From Acanthaster planci (taxonomy: Eukaryota > Echinodermata > Asteroidea > Valvatida > Acanthasteridae), in the NCBI RefSeq assembly GCF_001949145.1, contig NW_019091392.1:895863-951241 (forward strand): a stretch of DNA of 55,379 nt, given 5' to 3'. Below the pieces are notes generated by a model, which was not told the origin of the DNA, did not search any database, and saw nothing but the letters and a program-made list of their open reading frames with translations. Made by a program: the position numbers and the translations under genes. This document shows positions 44,801-54,249 of this stretch, in pieces; position 1 is the stretch's first letter; the number at the start of each line of letters is the position of its first letter.

Positions 44801-47758
44801 CCCAGCTGAGAAGTACAGAGTTCTGCTCAACTACACACTATCTTTTGTCTGACATGCATTTCTCCTGGGACCATCTGGTTGTATTGCAAATTGAAAACAT
44901 TATACAAAGTCTTTTTGCAGCTTTAATTTACACTTCTCCCTCTTGGTTGCAGGGTCTGTCTGTTGGGGCAAAAGTAACAAATTGCCATTGATCAAATCTT
45001 GTAGCCTGCCAAAGATCCTGATATTCCTGACCATGCTCTTCAAATTCAGATCCTGTGTGTCAGTGTTCAAAATTACTGAATCAAGTCTTAATCCTACCAC
45101 TGAGGATTTAAACAGCTTTTTTCTTTAGGCGATGTGAGTAGATGCCCAATTTGTGTGGCCTCTCAAAGCTGTTATATATGGTGTTTTGGAAAAACAGCTA
45201 CCTGTGCATGCCTCTGATATAAATCAAGTACAACAGACAAACAAAAAATTAACGTTGCATCAGTTTGTAAGCTACAACCTAGGACTAGAAGTTACAGAAA
45301 GTCTTTTCTCTTTGACCTTAACATACTTTGTCTTGCATTTACTGTTTCAATTTTGGGTGTGCAGACCTTCACACTAGCTGGTCTGGGCTCTGGCCTGACA
45401 GAAGGTTTTATTATCTGCCCATTTGAGGTGGTCAAGGTTCGGTTGCAGGCGGAGAAACTTCAGTTTTCACAGGTAAACGTTAATTGTTGTTTTTGCCCAA
45501 TTAAAAAAAATTAACGTCCAGTTTTCACTGGTTGAAATAGCAGGTCATTACCTTCATGTTTTATTTTTGTCTTAACTTTGTGGGCATTTGTAAGTTCTTC
45601 ACAACTGCCTGTCCTCAGCTGTTATAATAGCACGCCATAAAAATTGTAGAAAGTTAAATGCCCACTTTTATGCAGTAAAGCCATTTGACCACTGTTAGGT
45701 TCTGGGCTGGCTGCTTCATGGTGGACCAAGATGACCAGTCAGTGGTCAGTGCTCCTCAGATAGCCACAGAGCTTGAAAGGGGAAGGGTCCTTTTGAATAA
45801 AGAAATGAAAACACCCAACCAATGAGACTGCACCCTTAAACCCTCCCTACCTTGTTACGTTCTGTTGCAGCAAACCAGTGCATTTTCATTAGCAAGGAGA
45901 ATTGTTAGGGAGCAAGGCATCGGACGCAATGGCATGCTCAGAGGACTGACAGCAACTCTAGGGAGGCACGGTATCTTCAACATGATCTACTTCAGTTTTT
46001 ACCACAACATCAAGCAATATTTCCCCTCAGCTTCGGTGAGTCCCTAGATCCTACAGGTTGAAAGGTTGTCCAATCCTGATTCATGTTCTATATTAACTCA
46101 CTACCACCTTTGCACTTTCATCTTCTCCCCAAAGACCTCAAAGACCAGACATTTGTAAAGATTTTTATTGTCTTTCTGCAGTCCCCAAAGTTGGAGTTTG
46201 TTCGCAAGTTCATGATTGGTCTCGCTGCTGGGACGATAGCCTCTTCGGTCAACATTCCATTTGATGTGGCTAAGAGTCGAATCCAGGGTCCCCAGCCAGT
46301 TCCAGGACAGGTCAAGTACAGGACGTGCTTCTGGACGATACGGACGGTGTATCTAGAAGAAGGGTAAGGAGACATGTAAAAAAAAAGAACTTTTGAGAAA
46401 TCTGGAAATGGAAAGTGTGAAAAAGTTGAAGTACCAAAAGATAAAGAAAACACAGGTCATCATAAAACAGTTTGGAATGATTTGATAGATCTCACTTGCC
46501 AAATACACTGTCCATACACAGATGCTGACAAATCTGGGCATGTCACTGTATTATTAGAGAAGCCCCTTGTGATGGCAGTAGAATTGTGCCTGTAAGAGGC
46601 CTCTGTATTGATGATACCACATGTTCACTTTTCCAGGAAGCCAGTGGGGGCCAGTGGTCCATTGAGAAATGTAGGAAAGCACACTTATAAATGAAGTGTA
46701 TGCATCAGACCAGTGCTCTACTGTACAAAATAAAAACCGCCCCTTCACATTTTTTCTGAAAAGCTGCTCACTTCCACAAGTGTTAGGAACCTACCCAAGC
46801 ATATGGTGTTGATGATGCACAGATGCATATGAAAGACCCTGTCTGAATCAACTGACTGTGGCTTAGAATAACACACGTCTATGGAAAGTGGCTGCAGCCA
46901 CTAGCTTCTTGCGTCCATAGATGCTGTCATGTTTGTCATGTTCCCTGTAGACCCATTGACAATAGTAATACAACTTCGCATGTTGATAAGAGGGAACAGA
47001 CTATTATTGCCTCCAGCCTCAGTTTGGTTACATTGCTTTGAATTGTAGAAAAACAAGATGGCTGCCCCATGATAGAGGTCTATACGTGTAGGCTTCCATG
47101 TTTATTGTGGCCATAATGTTCGGGTGAAGCTTGGAAAGGTGACCATGTGCCTAGGAGCTCTAGGATGTGTCCGTGGAAACAGGTAGTACCATCAACCATT
47201 CCTGTGCAAAGCCTATCTACCCTGAGCGGGAACAAGAGAGGGCGTGTTTTTACAGGGAATTGACGATTATTTGGCAGGAGCTCACCCTCCGGAACACACA
47301 GGTTTATGTGTATTTGGCGCAGGGCGTGCTGAGTATGCACAACCAATGTTGAAATATGCGGACTTCGCATGTGTGTGGGGAGCAAACATGAGCCCAATTG
47401 AAGAGCTTCCCAAGAGCCTCTCATTCCATCGCCGGTGAGGCCACATTTCAGCTTAGGGCAGATAATATCTGCATCATTCTCATCAAGGGAGATGTGTTAT
47501 CTTTGACCAGTTCCCCTGTAACCAGAATGTCAGCCTTGATGGGGCCAGCTTATCACATGGTGTCGTCCACAAACATTTTGCTCTTCGTTTTACCAGACAA
47601 AGCTCTAAAGATGCTCATGTTTTTGGGGTGTTTCATCCTGCAGGTTCTTGGCCTTGTACAAGGGGCTGCTACCCAAGATCATGAGGCTCGGCCCAGGGGG
47701 CGCCATCATGCTACTAGTGTACGAGTACAGCTATGCCTGGCTTCAAAAACACACGTGA
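38793..47758 (+). CDS. SLC25A21: SLC25A21, mitochondrial 2-oxodicarboxylate carrier, eight coding exons
   Basis: Mitochondrial carrier family member that exchanges 2-oxoadipate and 2-oxoglutarate across the inner membrane, serving lysine, hydroxylysine and tryptophan breakdown. Coding exons: 38793-38880, 40108-40156, 42721-42804, 44553-44682, 45365-45472, 45871-46035, 46182-46363, 47644-47758; all GT-AG, all phases agree, 306 residues (human about 299). The three carrier repeats show the signature PX(D/E)XX(K/R): HPLDVIKTR, CPFEVVKVR, IPFDVAKSR. Second-half motifs are also present: YKGILPP, LRGLTATLGRHG, YKGLLPK. The run ILAETPKRAVKFFTFEQY is diagnostic for this member. I start at the ATG at 38793 because the resulting N-terminus (MPKEVTLGT, then GRQIVAGGSAG) matches the family in length; an upstream exon may add UTR or a short extension. 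Head-to-head with MIPOL1. Confidence 0.96.
39006..39100. repeat. Four-copy 24-bp tandem repeat (SLC25A21 intron 2)
   Basis: Units TCACAGCAACCTTGTCATGA plus GCTG start at 39006, 39030, 39054 and 39078, with single-base differences. Confidence 0.92.
39560..39645. repeat. Degenerate AAGTC/AGTCAA-rich stretch
   Basis: Repeated AGTCAA, CAAGTC and GAGTC words over about 85 bp in SLC25A21 intron 2; a worn simple-sequence tract. Confidence 0.5.
39740..39785. repeat. 19-bp direct repeat
   Basis: CTCTTACCAAGCAAAAAT occurs twice in tandem in SLC25A21 intron 2. Confidence 0.8.
40108..40156 (+). CDS. SLC25A21: SLC25A21 exon 3
   Basis: Exon of 49 nt encoding (G)LVEVSLMHPLDVIKT(R), the first carrier signature with its Pro kink and Asp/Lys salt-bridge residues. 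AAG acceptor, GTAATT donor. Confidence 0.95.
40449..41343. mobile_element. Foldback element carrying a nested MITE (SLC25A21 intron 3)
   Basis: Ends TTAAAGAGCAC and GTGCTCTTTAA. The left arm runs through AAATATGGAAGC and GAGCTCAACTATAACAAGC to CCAAGATGC (40,599), is broken by a MITE, and resumes with TGAATGTA, GGGGAACCCTCACCCTGTGT and GCATGCCAAAC. The right arm (41,095-41,343) repeats all of this reversed and unbroken. About 0.53 kb without the insertion. Confidence 0.85.
40605..40965. mobile_element. 361-bp MITE, TA target, nested in the foldback at 40,449-41,343
   Basis: Ends AGCCATTTGCGAGTTAAATT and the matching AATTCTCAAAAGGCT, flanked by TA (40603-40604, 40966-40967). Subterminal parts pair (TCTGGTGCACTGAGTT with AACTCAGTGTACCAGA). 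Same family as 16,254-16,550 and 50,113-50,302. Confidence 0.85.
42721..42804 (+). CDS. SLC25A21: SLC25A21 exon 4
   Basis: Exon of 84 nt with a strong acceptor (TCTCTCTGTCAG). It encodes FQIQGGPQGEVYGTSMLDVV then RRMYHTE, the matrix loop and short matrix helix of carrier repeat 1. GTAGGT donor. Confidence 0.95.
44205..44440. repeat. MITE-like repeat (SLC25A21 intron 4)
   Basis: GGGCCTAATTTCATGGTGCT near the left and ATCTCCATGAAATTCACTGA toward the right, with repeated GTTAGCATAA and AGCACAAG words. Its structure is that of a worn palindromic element. A SINE-like B box follows at 44445. Confidence 0.45.
44441..44520 (+). repeat. 5'-truncated SINE-like fragment
   Basis: B-box-like CGATTCAAATCCC (44445-44457), with no A box upstream because the MITE-like repeat abuts it. 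Confidence 0.3.
44553..44682 (+). CDS. SLC25A21: SLC25A21 exon 5
   Basis: Exon of 130 nt: TLSVYKGILPPILAETPKRA, then VKFFTFEQYKHVFLFG and a Pro-rich linker. The strongly conserved ETPKRAVKFFTFEQY block marks the oxodicarboxylate carrier. Phase 0 out; GTAGGT donor. Confidence 0.96.
45365..45472 (+). CDS. SLC25A21: SLC25A21 exon 6
   Basis: Exon of 108 nt, 36 codons, phase 0 at both ends: TFTLAGLGSGLTEGFIICPF then EVVKVRLQAEKLQFSQ, the third helix and second carrier signature. Strong GTGTGCAG acceptor, GTAAAC donor. Confidence 0.96.
45871..46035 (+). CDS. SLC25A21: SLC25A21 exon 7
   Basis: Exon of 165 nt, 55 codons, phase 0 at both ends. It encodes the second matrix helix and fourth transmembrane helix, including GLTATLGRHGIFNMIYFSFY. 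GTTGCAG acceptor, GTGAGT donor. Confidence 0.96.
46182..46363 (+). CDS. SLC25A21: SLC25A21 exon 8
   Basis: Exon of 182 nt: fifth helix (FMIGLAAGTIASSVNIPFD) with the third signature PFDVAKSR, then IQGPQPVPG and the matrix loop. TTTCTGCAG acceptor, GTAAGG donor. The intron before it is only 146 bp. Confidence 0.96.
47644..47758 (+). CDS. SLC25A21: SLC25A21 exon 9, last coding exon and stop
   Basis: Encodes FLALYKGLLPKIMRLGPGGA, IMLLVYEYSYAWLQKHT and a TGA stop at 47756-47758. This is the sixth helix with the family-typical RLGPGGA turn. CCTGCAG acceptor. Confidence 0.96.
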
Positions 47759-48019
47759 TGACAATCGATGCCACAAGTATCGTGTTCTCCTTGCTGCTAT
47801 AATGGGCTGAAGGGGTTGATGAGAATGTGGTTCAGTGTGCTAGTAGCGCGTACAGAATGTATGCAACATTGGGTGTGCATTGTGAAGATGATAACTTGCA
47901 GACATCACTGCAATGGTGAATGAGTGTGGATAGTAGTGAGGTGCAAACAAGATTCTCCACACCCCTGCGTCAGATCTCTTCGTGATTCTGGTGACGGTTA
48001 AAATGGTGGTTGTATAAGA

Positions 48020-48034
48020 AATAAATTAAATAAA
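48020..48034 (+). terminator. SLC25A21: Two overlapping-range poly(A) signals of SLC25A21
   Basis: AATAAA occurs at 48020-48025 and again at 48029-48034, about 265 bp after the stop codon. These are the first AATAAA words in the 3' flank and probably end the transcript; longer 3' ends are possible. Confidence 0.5.
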
Positions 48035-48696
48035 AAGTGATCAACAAAAAAAAATCCAAAATATCTTCCCATAATTACCCTTGATTTATAATATTTTGGA
48101 AAATCTTAACATTTGGCATTTGGAGGACTGCAGATTCGACTGCAGAAAGTCAAACGGACAGTATTGAAAATTTGGCTGGTTTTGGCAACTATAATAACAT
48201 ACTTTTTTCAGCAAGACCATTTATATGAATATCCTAATGTTGAATAGCTTTTTCATTTTTCATGTAACCATGGATATTGCAAGTAATATATCAGGTTTTT
48301 ATTCAGTACTATGAGGCTCTCATCTGAAAATTGTGGACCAAACAATTCTTATTGACGAAAAATGGTTGCCTGCAATATTGCATCATGGAGACAGATACAA
48401 TTTATAGCTAAAACAATATGAAATTTGAATATTGGTTGCTCATTTCATTAGTGGTTGACAGTGGCCAAAGGAAAGCAAAATGTTCGACATTTATGTCTTG
48501 CCAATGTAAAATTGTGTGCAGAGAAAAGTTTTACAATCTGAAATTATTGATGTGTTGATTTATATTTAAATATACTAGCACATTTGAGTGGGCTGAAATT
48601 CCAGGCCAAAGCCGTGCACGGCGCAGTCTTGTGCTTGCTTCGAGGACCTCAAAATTTGAACAGACTGTGTGCATAAGTTGGACTATTTTTGCCATA

Positions 48697-49740
48697 CAGG
48701 GTGTCCCAGAAAAAACCAAACCCTGAGGAAAGGGGTTAATATAATATGCCCAAACCATGAGATATGATTATAATGTATAAGGATCTCTGAAAAGTAGAAG
48801 CAGTAATCTTTCTAATGATACCTTGATGGTATCCCTCCTGTCATGCATGACTGAACACCACTGTCTTAAAAATGGGGCATGCGAACTCAGATGTAACACT
48901 TTGGATAACCAGTGAATGAGGTTGTCCTCTGTCATGCTTGCCCTGGTTGAAAGTGACAACAAAAGGTCATGTTAATAAGGGAAGATTACCGTTTGTCTCT
49001 TTCAAGTTATGCAATAATCTAGTTTAAATGTGTTGATTTGCCCCGAGGTAGGCCGGTGCAGTGTTGAAAAGTGTTCGAAGCATGACAGCAAGTCTGCAAC
49101 ATGGTGCAACTTAACAAAGAGCAAAGAGTGTTTGTCGTGACGAAATTTCCAGAAAACAAGAGCTTTCAAACCACCCAAGCTGCATTTGGGAAAAACCTTC
49201 CCTGATAGGGATCCACCGGCAAAGTCGACCATCTAGGAAAATGTGCGCAAATACCAAGAACATGGGACAAGCCTTATTTTGAATAAAGGTCATTCGGGAA
49301 GGAGGCACACAGTGCCGAACTCCTGAAAACAATGCTGCAGTTCGACAGCAACTTGTCGAACAGCCAAGGGGAACCAGTTGCAAGAGGAATGGACTTGGAC
49401 TGTCCCATACTTCGTTTAACCGGATAACGCAGTTAGACCTGCAGTTCCATCCATACCTGAATGCATATCTGTTACCAACTTTTGCGTGGAGACCTCAGGA
49501 GGTGATGGGAGTTTGCTCAATGGCTCCTGGAACGCATTCAAAGTGTTACAACTGAGTTCGGATGCCCCAATGTCAAGACAATGGTGTTCAGTCATGCATG
49601 ACAGGAGGGATACCATCAAGGTATCATTAGAAAGAATACTGCTTCTACTTTTCGGAGATCCTTATACATTATAATCATATCTCATGGTTTGGGCATATTA
49701 ACTCCTTTCCTCAGGGTTTGGTTTTTTCTGGGACACCCTG
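48697..49740. mobile_element. 1,044-bp Tc1/mariner-type element with long inverted ends
   Basis: Ends CAGGGTGTCCCAGAAAAAAC and reverse complement, flanked by TA on both sides (48695-48696, 49741-49742). Inverted repeats extend about 210 bp (48,697-48,905 and 49,533-49,740). The interior carries plus-strand transposase remnants: an N-terminal HTH-like stretch from 49,101 (MVQLNKEQRVFVVTKF) and, further on, RTPENNAAVRQQL ... LDLQFHPY, which resembles the second HTH of mariner/IS630-type transposases. No DDE/D catalytic part is present and the frame is broken, so this is a deletion derivative. Confidence 0.88.
49101..49480 (+). pseudogene. Broken mariner/IS630-type transposase N-terminal fragment
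   Basis: Inside the 1,044-bp element. The first reading stretch ends at a stop after about 34 codons. The second conserved stretch (QCRTPENNAAVRQ ... FNRITQLDLQFHPY) lies in another frame, so at least one frameshift separates them. Only DNA-binding parts remain. Confidence 0.7.
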
Positions 49741-50112
49741 TAATATATTGTATCATGTAAAGGCCATCTAGTCCATTAACCTCAAAGAAAGCAGCTTATC
49801 AAGTTCAGTTGAATCACTTGTTATCAATTGTTTTTGGTCAGTTTTGTCATGAATTTTGAAGGTGGAAAACATCATAGGCCCATTTCTGCTGCCCTTCTCA
49901 TAAATGTCTCTTTGTACATAAATATAATTTGTTCATACAGAGGAAGTTTATGGAGAGACTTACGTATCTATCCAAATCATGTCTGGATAATATTTATCTG
50001 AATTTTAGGGACTTCAGAGAAATGTTAAGCTTTGTTTAGAATGAGTATTATAGGCAAATCAAGTGAGAAGAAGCAGACACCGTTAACCCTTGAATAAGAC
50101 TAATTAGTAATA

Positions 50113-50302
50113 AGCCTTTTGCAAGTTAAATTTGAATACAATCTGCTTGCCTGAGTTATCTGATTGCACTTCAACACAGCAATTTGAATCCCCAGGTATG
50201 GCAACAGTGTTTTTAGTATGGAGAATTCAAATTGCTATGTCCATGTGAATTTGAAGAACTCAGTTCACCAGATTTTATTCAAATTTAACTCACAAAAGGC
50301 TT
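50113..50302. mobile_element. MITE copy, short form
   Basis: 190 bp, AGCCTTTTGCAAGTTAAATT at the left end and AATTTAACTCACAAAAGGCT at the right; lacks the central part of the 361-bp form. TA precedes the left end, but the right flank is TT, so the target duplication is not intact. Confidence 0.8.
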
Positions 50303-50428
50303 GTCCGTCATCTAAAACAGGTATCTATTACAGCATTTCATCTCAGCCAGAGAGCCTTTTCTGAAATACCAGCAAGCCTTTCTTTTCATGTGAGCTGGAG
50401 ATGTTTTTTAGGAATGTTTATAGGCCTG

Positions 50429-50536
50429 ATGTGCAGGCGTTGTCATGATGTAGTGCTATAATCACTAGTATTTGGCTATATCATGCAGGCGTTGTCATGA
50501 TGTAGTGCTATAATCACCAGTATTTGGCTATATCAT
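50429..50536. repeat. 52-bp tandem duplication
   Basis: Two copies of GCAGGCGTTGTCATGATGTA... start at 50433 and 50485, differing by one base. Confidence 0.92.
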
Positions 50537-50549
50537 GCACCTCAGTGCA

Positions 50550-50720
50550 ATACGGGCGTTTCACAGTAGTGCGCCTCCAAGAGTTTGCAACACATTGCCC
50601 AATCACTGTACCCGAAATTTGTTGACCCAATGCGTGTTTGGAAAGGGTCGACAAATTTTGCGCGGTGTGATTGGCCAATGCATTGCAAACTCTTGGAGGC
50701 CCACTATTATGAGTGGCCTG
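50550..50720. repeat. Palindromic MITE, about 170 bp
   Basis: GCCTCCAAGAGTTTGCAA and CCCAATCAC on the left pair with GTGATTGGCCAAT and TTGCAAACTCTTGGAGGC on the right. TA flanks both outer ends. Confidence 0.75.
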
Positions 50721-52689
50721 TATTAATAACGGAAACTTCATTGTTAATGAAGGACTGAGCACCGTATCCGCACCGTAGCCGTCCTTGGTTGCATTCGTAC
50801 CGAGCAGGAAACAAGATTGCTCCCATTCAGTTGAAAATTGCATCGCTGAATTTAAAAACAAAGCACATGGGCAAGATTTAGCTGCTTGGATGGAAACCAG
50901 AATCTACTTCATTTTCCACAAAGACCATATTGATTTTTTAGCAAAGCCAGATTCACCATTTCTGTCAGCCATACAGCATCATGCACTAGGATGAAGATTT
51001 CATGGGTTTTAATTTTATCTGTAGAATTTTAAAACATTTCAAATCATCACTAACGTGCTGTCTTTGTTATGAAAAAAAAATGCATCTGCCTTTTAAAGAA
51101 ACGTACAAAATTGGTGTTTATGTAACTTGGTATACCTTGTTTTCATATATTTTTGAATATTTTTGTATGTGATGGCATGTTGGAGGATATTTTTGTGTTT
51201 TTCAATGATTTTAATTTGGGTTTGCGTGGGAGATTTTAAATTTATAGGACGTTTTCCCCATGTTTGTATTTGCTGAAGTGGGTGAAAGGTATCCGATTCG
51301 GTAACAGTTGATTGTCTGGGGTTTTATTTATCTCAGGTTTGCTTCAAATTTTATTGTGAAATGATGTCAGGTTTTAAGAGCCATTATTCATGTTTTATCA
51401 GTCGAGAGATTTGCCAGGTACTACAGTCCTTACGAGTTTAAGATAAGAACCTATCTATAAATTATAAAGTTTGCAGAAGTGTGAGATCTTTTGTTCAAAG
51501 TGGTTGTTTAAAGCTCGCCTTGCGTCCTGGACCTCTGTGTTATTGCGCGAAGACCCTGGGGAAAAGGATCAGTATTGGATTTGGATTGAGGGCGCTGTAA
51601 GGATGGCAAACAGCAGCAAGGAGGGCTTAAGCCCTTGAACTGTGCAGGCAGCTGCGGGTTACTTTCAGCTCGAGCGAAATGTGTAGTCAAATTGCGTTGA
51701 AACCCTTGTTGATGACCAGGCAAAACTTTGAAAGGGCCACCCATCGAATTATTCGACTTTATTGGCTTATCAAACTATGCCAGATCAGTGCCCACGCCAT
51801 GGAAGTTAATCCGTAGTCGAAAAAAGATTGGTCATTGATCTTGGTCAAAGAGCACAAATGACCAGAAATGCTGTTTGCATCGTGCTCAAAGTCTCCATAA
51901 GCTGGATACAAAACAGACGCTTAAGTCCATAGTCCATTGGAAATTGTATGGCACATGAACTTGGGACTAATTTAATATCACCCTGTACCAGAGTGCCCTG
52001 CGTAGATATTACTATGATTCGAAAGAGAGTCCTACAATCCTGGACAAAATTGTTGAGACATTTGACAATAGCCAGCTTGCACAGCTACTATGGAAATATG
52101 GAATAGTCAGTAGGCCTATTTGTATTTGGTTTTTAGAAACTGTTGAGAAATGACAGGTACATTTTGGCAGTATTCTATCTGAGTTCAGAAAGGGACATAG
52201 TTGCCTATGTAATGGTGATTTTTGCCGTGCCATTTTTGTAACTCCGAATTCCGATATTAAACTTATGGCCAACGAGCCAAGGATTAACTAATACGACAAC
52301 ATTAAATTTCAGTCAGATCAGAATTAAATGTAAGTTAAACGTGGGTTGCCTTGGGGGAAAAAACTGAACGGGCTAGGCGCTTTTTGCGGCCACAATGGGG
52401 TAAAGCCAAAAGCTTTACTGATTTGACATCCATTGCATTCTCGATGCCATTTTCTGTTGTTGAAATTCCAGCAACTAGAAATTGTTCGTTTCTTTTGAGT
52501 TTATTTCATCATTTTCCTGCTTGTAGTTTTTGAAAGTGATGGATCATCCATTCACAATCAAGAGCGGCAACTGCAATGCAATTGTTGCGACGTTGAGGGC
52601 GACCCAAGAAGATATGGGGCGTATCTTTTGTGGGGATTTCTCTTTGAAAATAGGGCCTATCAAATTATTCTGCAGTTGAATGCGAACGA

Positions 52690-52710
52690 CATTTGTTGTT
52701 ATAACAAATG
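52690..52710. promoter_or_regulatory. Inverted pair of SOX-like sites
   Basis: CATTTGTT and AACAAATG face each other around five bases. Paired inverted AACAA(A/T) cores are the arrangement used by SoxE dimers. The surrounding 250 bp are of high complexity and free of repeats. Confidence 0.3.
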
Positions 52711-53364
52711 AAAACATATCCCCATCAATAAAATAGGGAGGCGAGTGCAGCCCGACTGTGCCACCCCCGGATCTCTTACTGTTTTTTAACAAACATTATG
52801 CACCACACAGCGTTGATACTGAGATCACTGAGAAGAAATGGACCCAACAAGGTTGGGATCGGTTTCACTATCGAAAATTTAGGAAATTAAGATTATAAAT
52901 GAAATGTGTTGTTACAATCATTTTTCTGGCCTGCATCCAGTCCTTCTGTTGCAGTGTCTGTAAAGTGACCACACTGTGACATATGGAAAAATCCAAAAGT
53001 TATGCGGTGTTGACCAAGCATTCAGGCGCACGGACTCCTGAAATTCGTAAGGAATCGCAGTTACTGGCTTCCATATAGGACTCTTCTGGGATCTCGGGGT
53101 TCCCGGCCCACCACACTTCCTCCCTGCCCATCCATTTGTTCGAGCGACCATGCAAGGGAGGAAAGAGCCAGCCCCTAAAGCCCTGGCCACCGAGTCGGCC
53201 ATACGTCTCGAACCTGTACTAAGGCGCTCACCTGGACTTCGCGGACAGTCCCAGCAGAAGAGCTTACCCAGTCAGCTAAGGTACTGTTGGTACTGTCTGG
53301 CGAGGGTGAATTAGCGTTTCTATAGCTACTGACCGGGAGCAAGTGTTGGGAAAATAAAAAGCCA

Positions 53365-53430
53365 TCCCCGGGATTCCAACCTACCGTCCAACGATCTAAC
53401 AACCGCCAGCTTAACCACTCGCCAATTTCA
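53365..53430 (-). repeat. tRNA-derived SINE-like unit or tRNA relic
   Basis: On the minus strand an A box TGGCGAGTGGTTAAG (53424-53410) is followed about 43 nt later by a B box GGTTGGAATCCC (53381-53370), as in Ser/Leu-type tRNAs. The 3' acceptor stem and CCA-side pairing are not convincing, so it is not called a tRNA gene. Confidence 0.55.
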
Positions 53431-54121
53431 GAGATATTGCTTTTCGCGGTTCAAATTAAGAAGATAACAAAGTCATTAACCTTACTGCAAGAGAAGGTTG
53501 CTTTGTAAAGACTGATTAAAACGCTACAATATAGTGCATCACGTGAAAATTCAGAAATTCAGTCAAAACAAATAAAGATGGAAGATGGGCTGTCAGTGAA
53601 TATTCCCACTTTATTTATGTATTACGTCATCCTTTATGCCATTTCCCATAATTATGTCAGTCTGAGTACAAGCCAGTGTTTGAGCAAAGGTTTTGATGTC
53701 AAAGCTAAGACTTTGATCCACAAGCCTTTTAAGGCCCAGGCCAATCCTGAAGGTCAGGGCCCTGCAGTTTAAAGAGAAAAGTTGTCACATTATGACGAAT
53801 CATGACTTAATTATCGTCGAATTGGCAGATATTTCCAATGCCAGCGTATTCTTTATTTAATTACAGTGATATAAAAATCTGTGAGAGGTGATAAGTACAA
53901 TGAGTAGGCCTACTGCATGACATGTGCTCAAGATAAGATCACGGCATGGAAAGTGAGGTAGTTCTAATCAGCATAACATCAGTTCCGAGCGCAGTATTCT
54001 CATAGACTTGATCACTGGTCCACACCGTAGATCAGAATGGTAATGTTCTACAATCACGGCCAGAATTGTTGGGACACGTATCAATAGACATACATAACCT
54101 CCCCATGTCCCCCAATCCACG

Positions 54122-54249
54122 CTCAATGTTGCCATCTCGAGCTGGAGCGCAGGCCGCCTGTCGACATCCAACATTGAGAGGGGCTGCTGTCTAACAGGAT
54201 TTGGCCAGGATTGTAGACATTTCAACCATTTTACTTTATTCATGCAAAT
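54122..54249. promoter_or_regulatory. Inverted CTCAATGTTG pair and an octamer
   Basis: CTCAATGTTG (54122-54131) and its exact reverse complement (54169-54178), followed by a perfect POU octamer ATGCAAAT (54242-54249). Non-repetitive context; candidate enhancer only. Confidence 0.25.

Noticed and set aside
46118-46453. 111-residue open frame antisense to SLC25A21 exon 8
   Set aside because: Antisense shadow of a coding exon; no motif or splice context.
47398-47802. 134-residue open frame on the plus strand
   Set aside because: It overlaps the last SLC25A21 exon in a different frame and has no family features; it is a shadow of the real exon.
53365-53430. Functional tRNA gene
   Set aside because: Internal promoter boxes are good, but I could not form a convincing acceptor stem.
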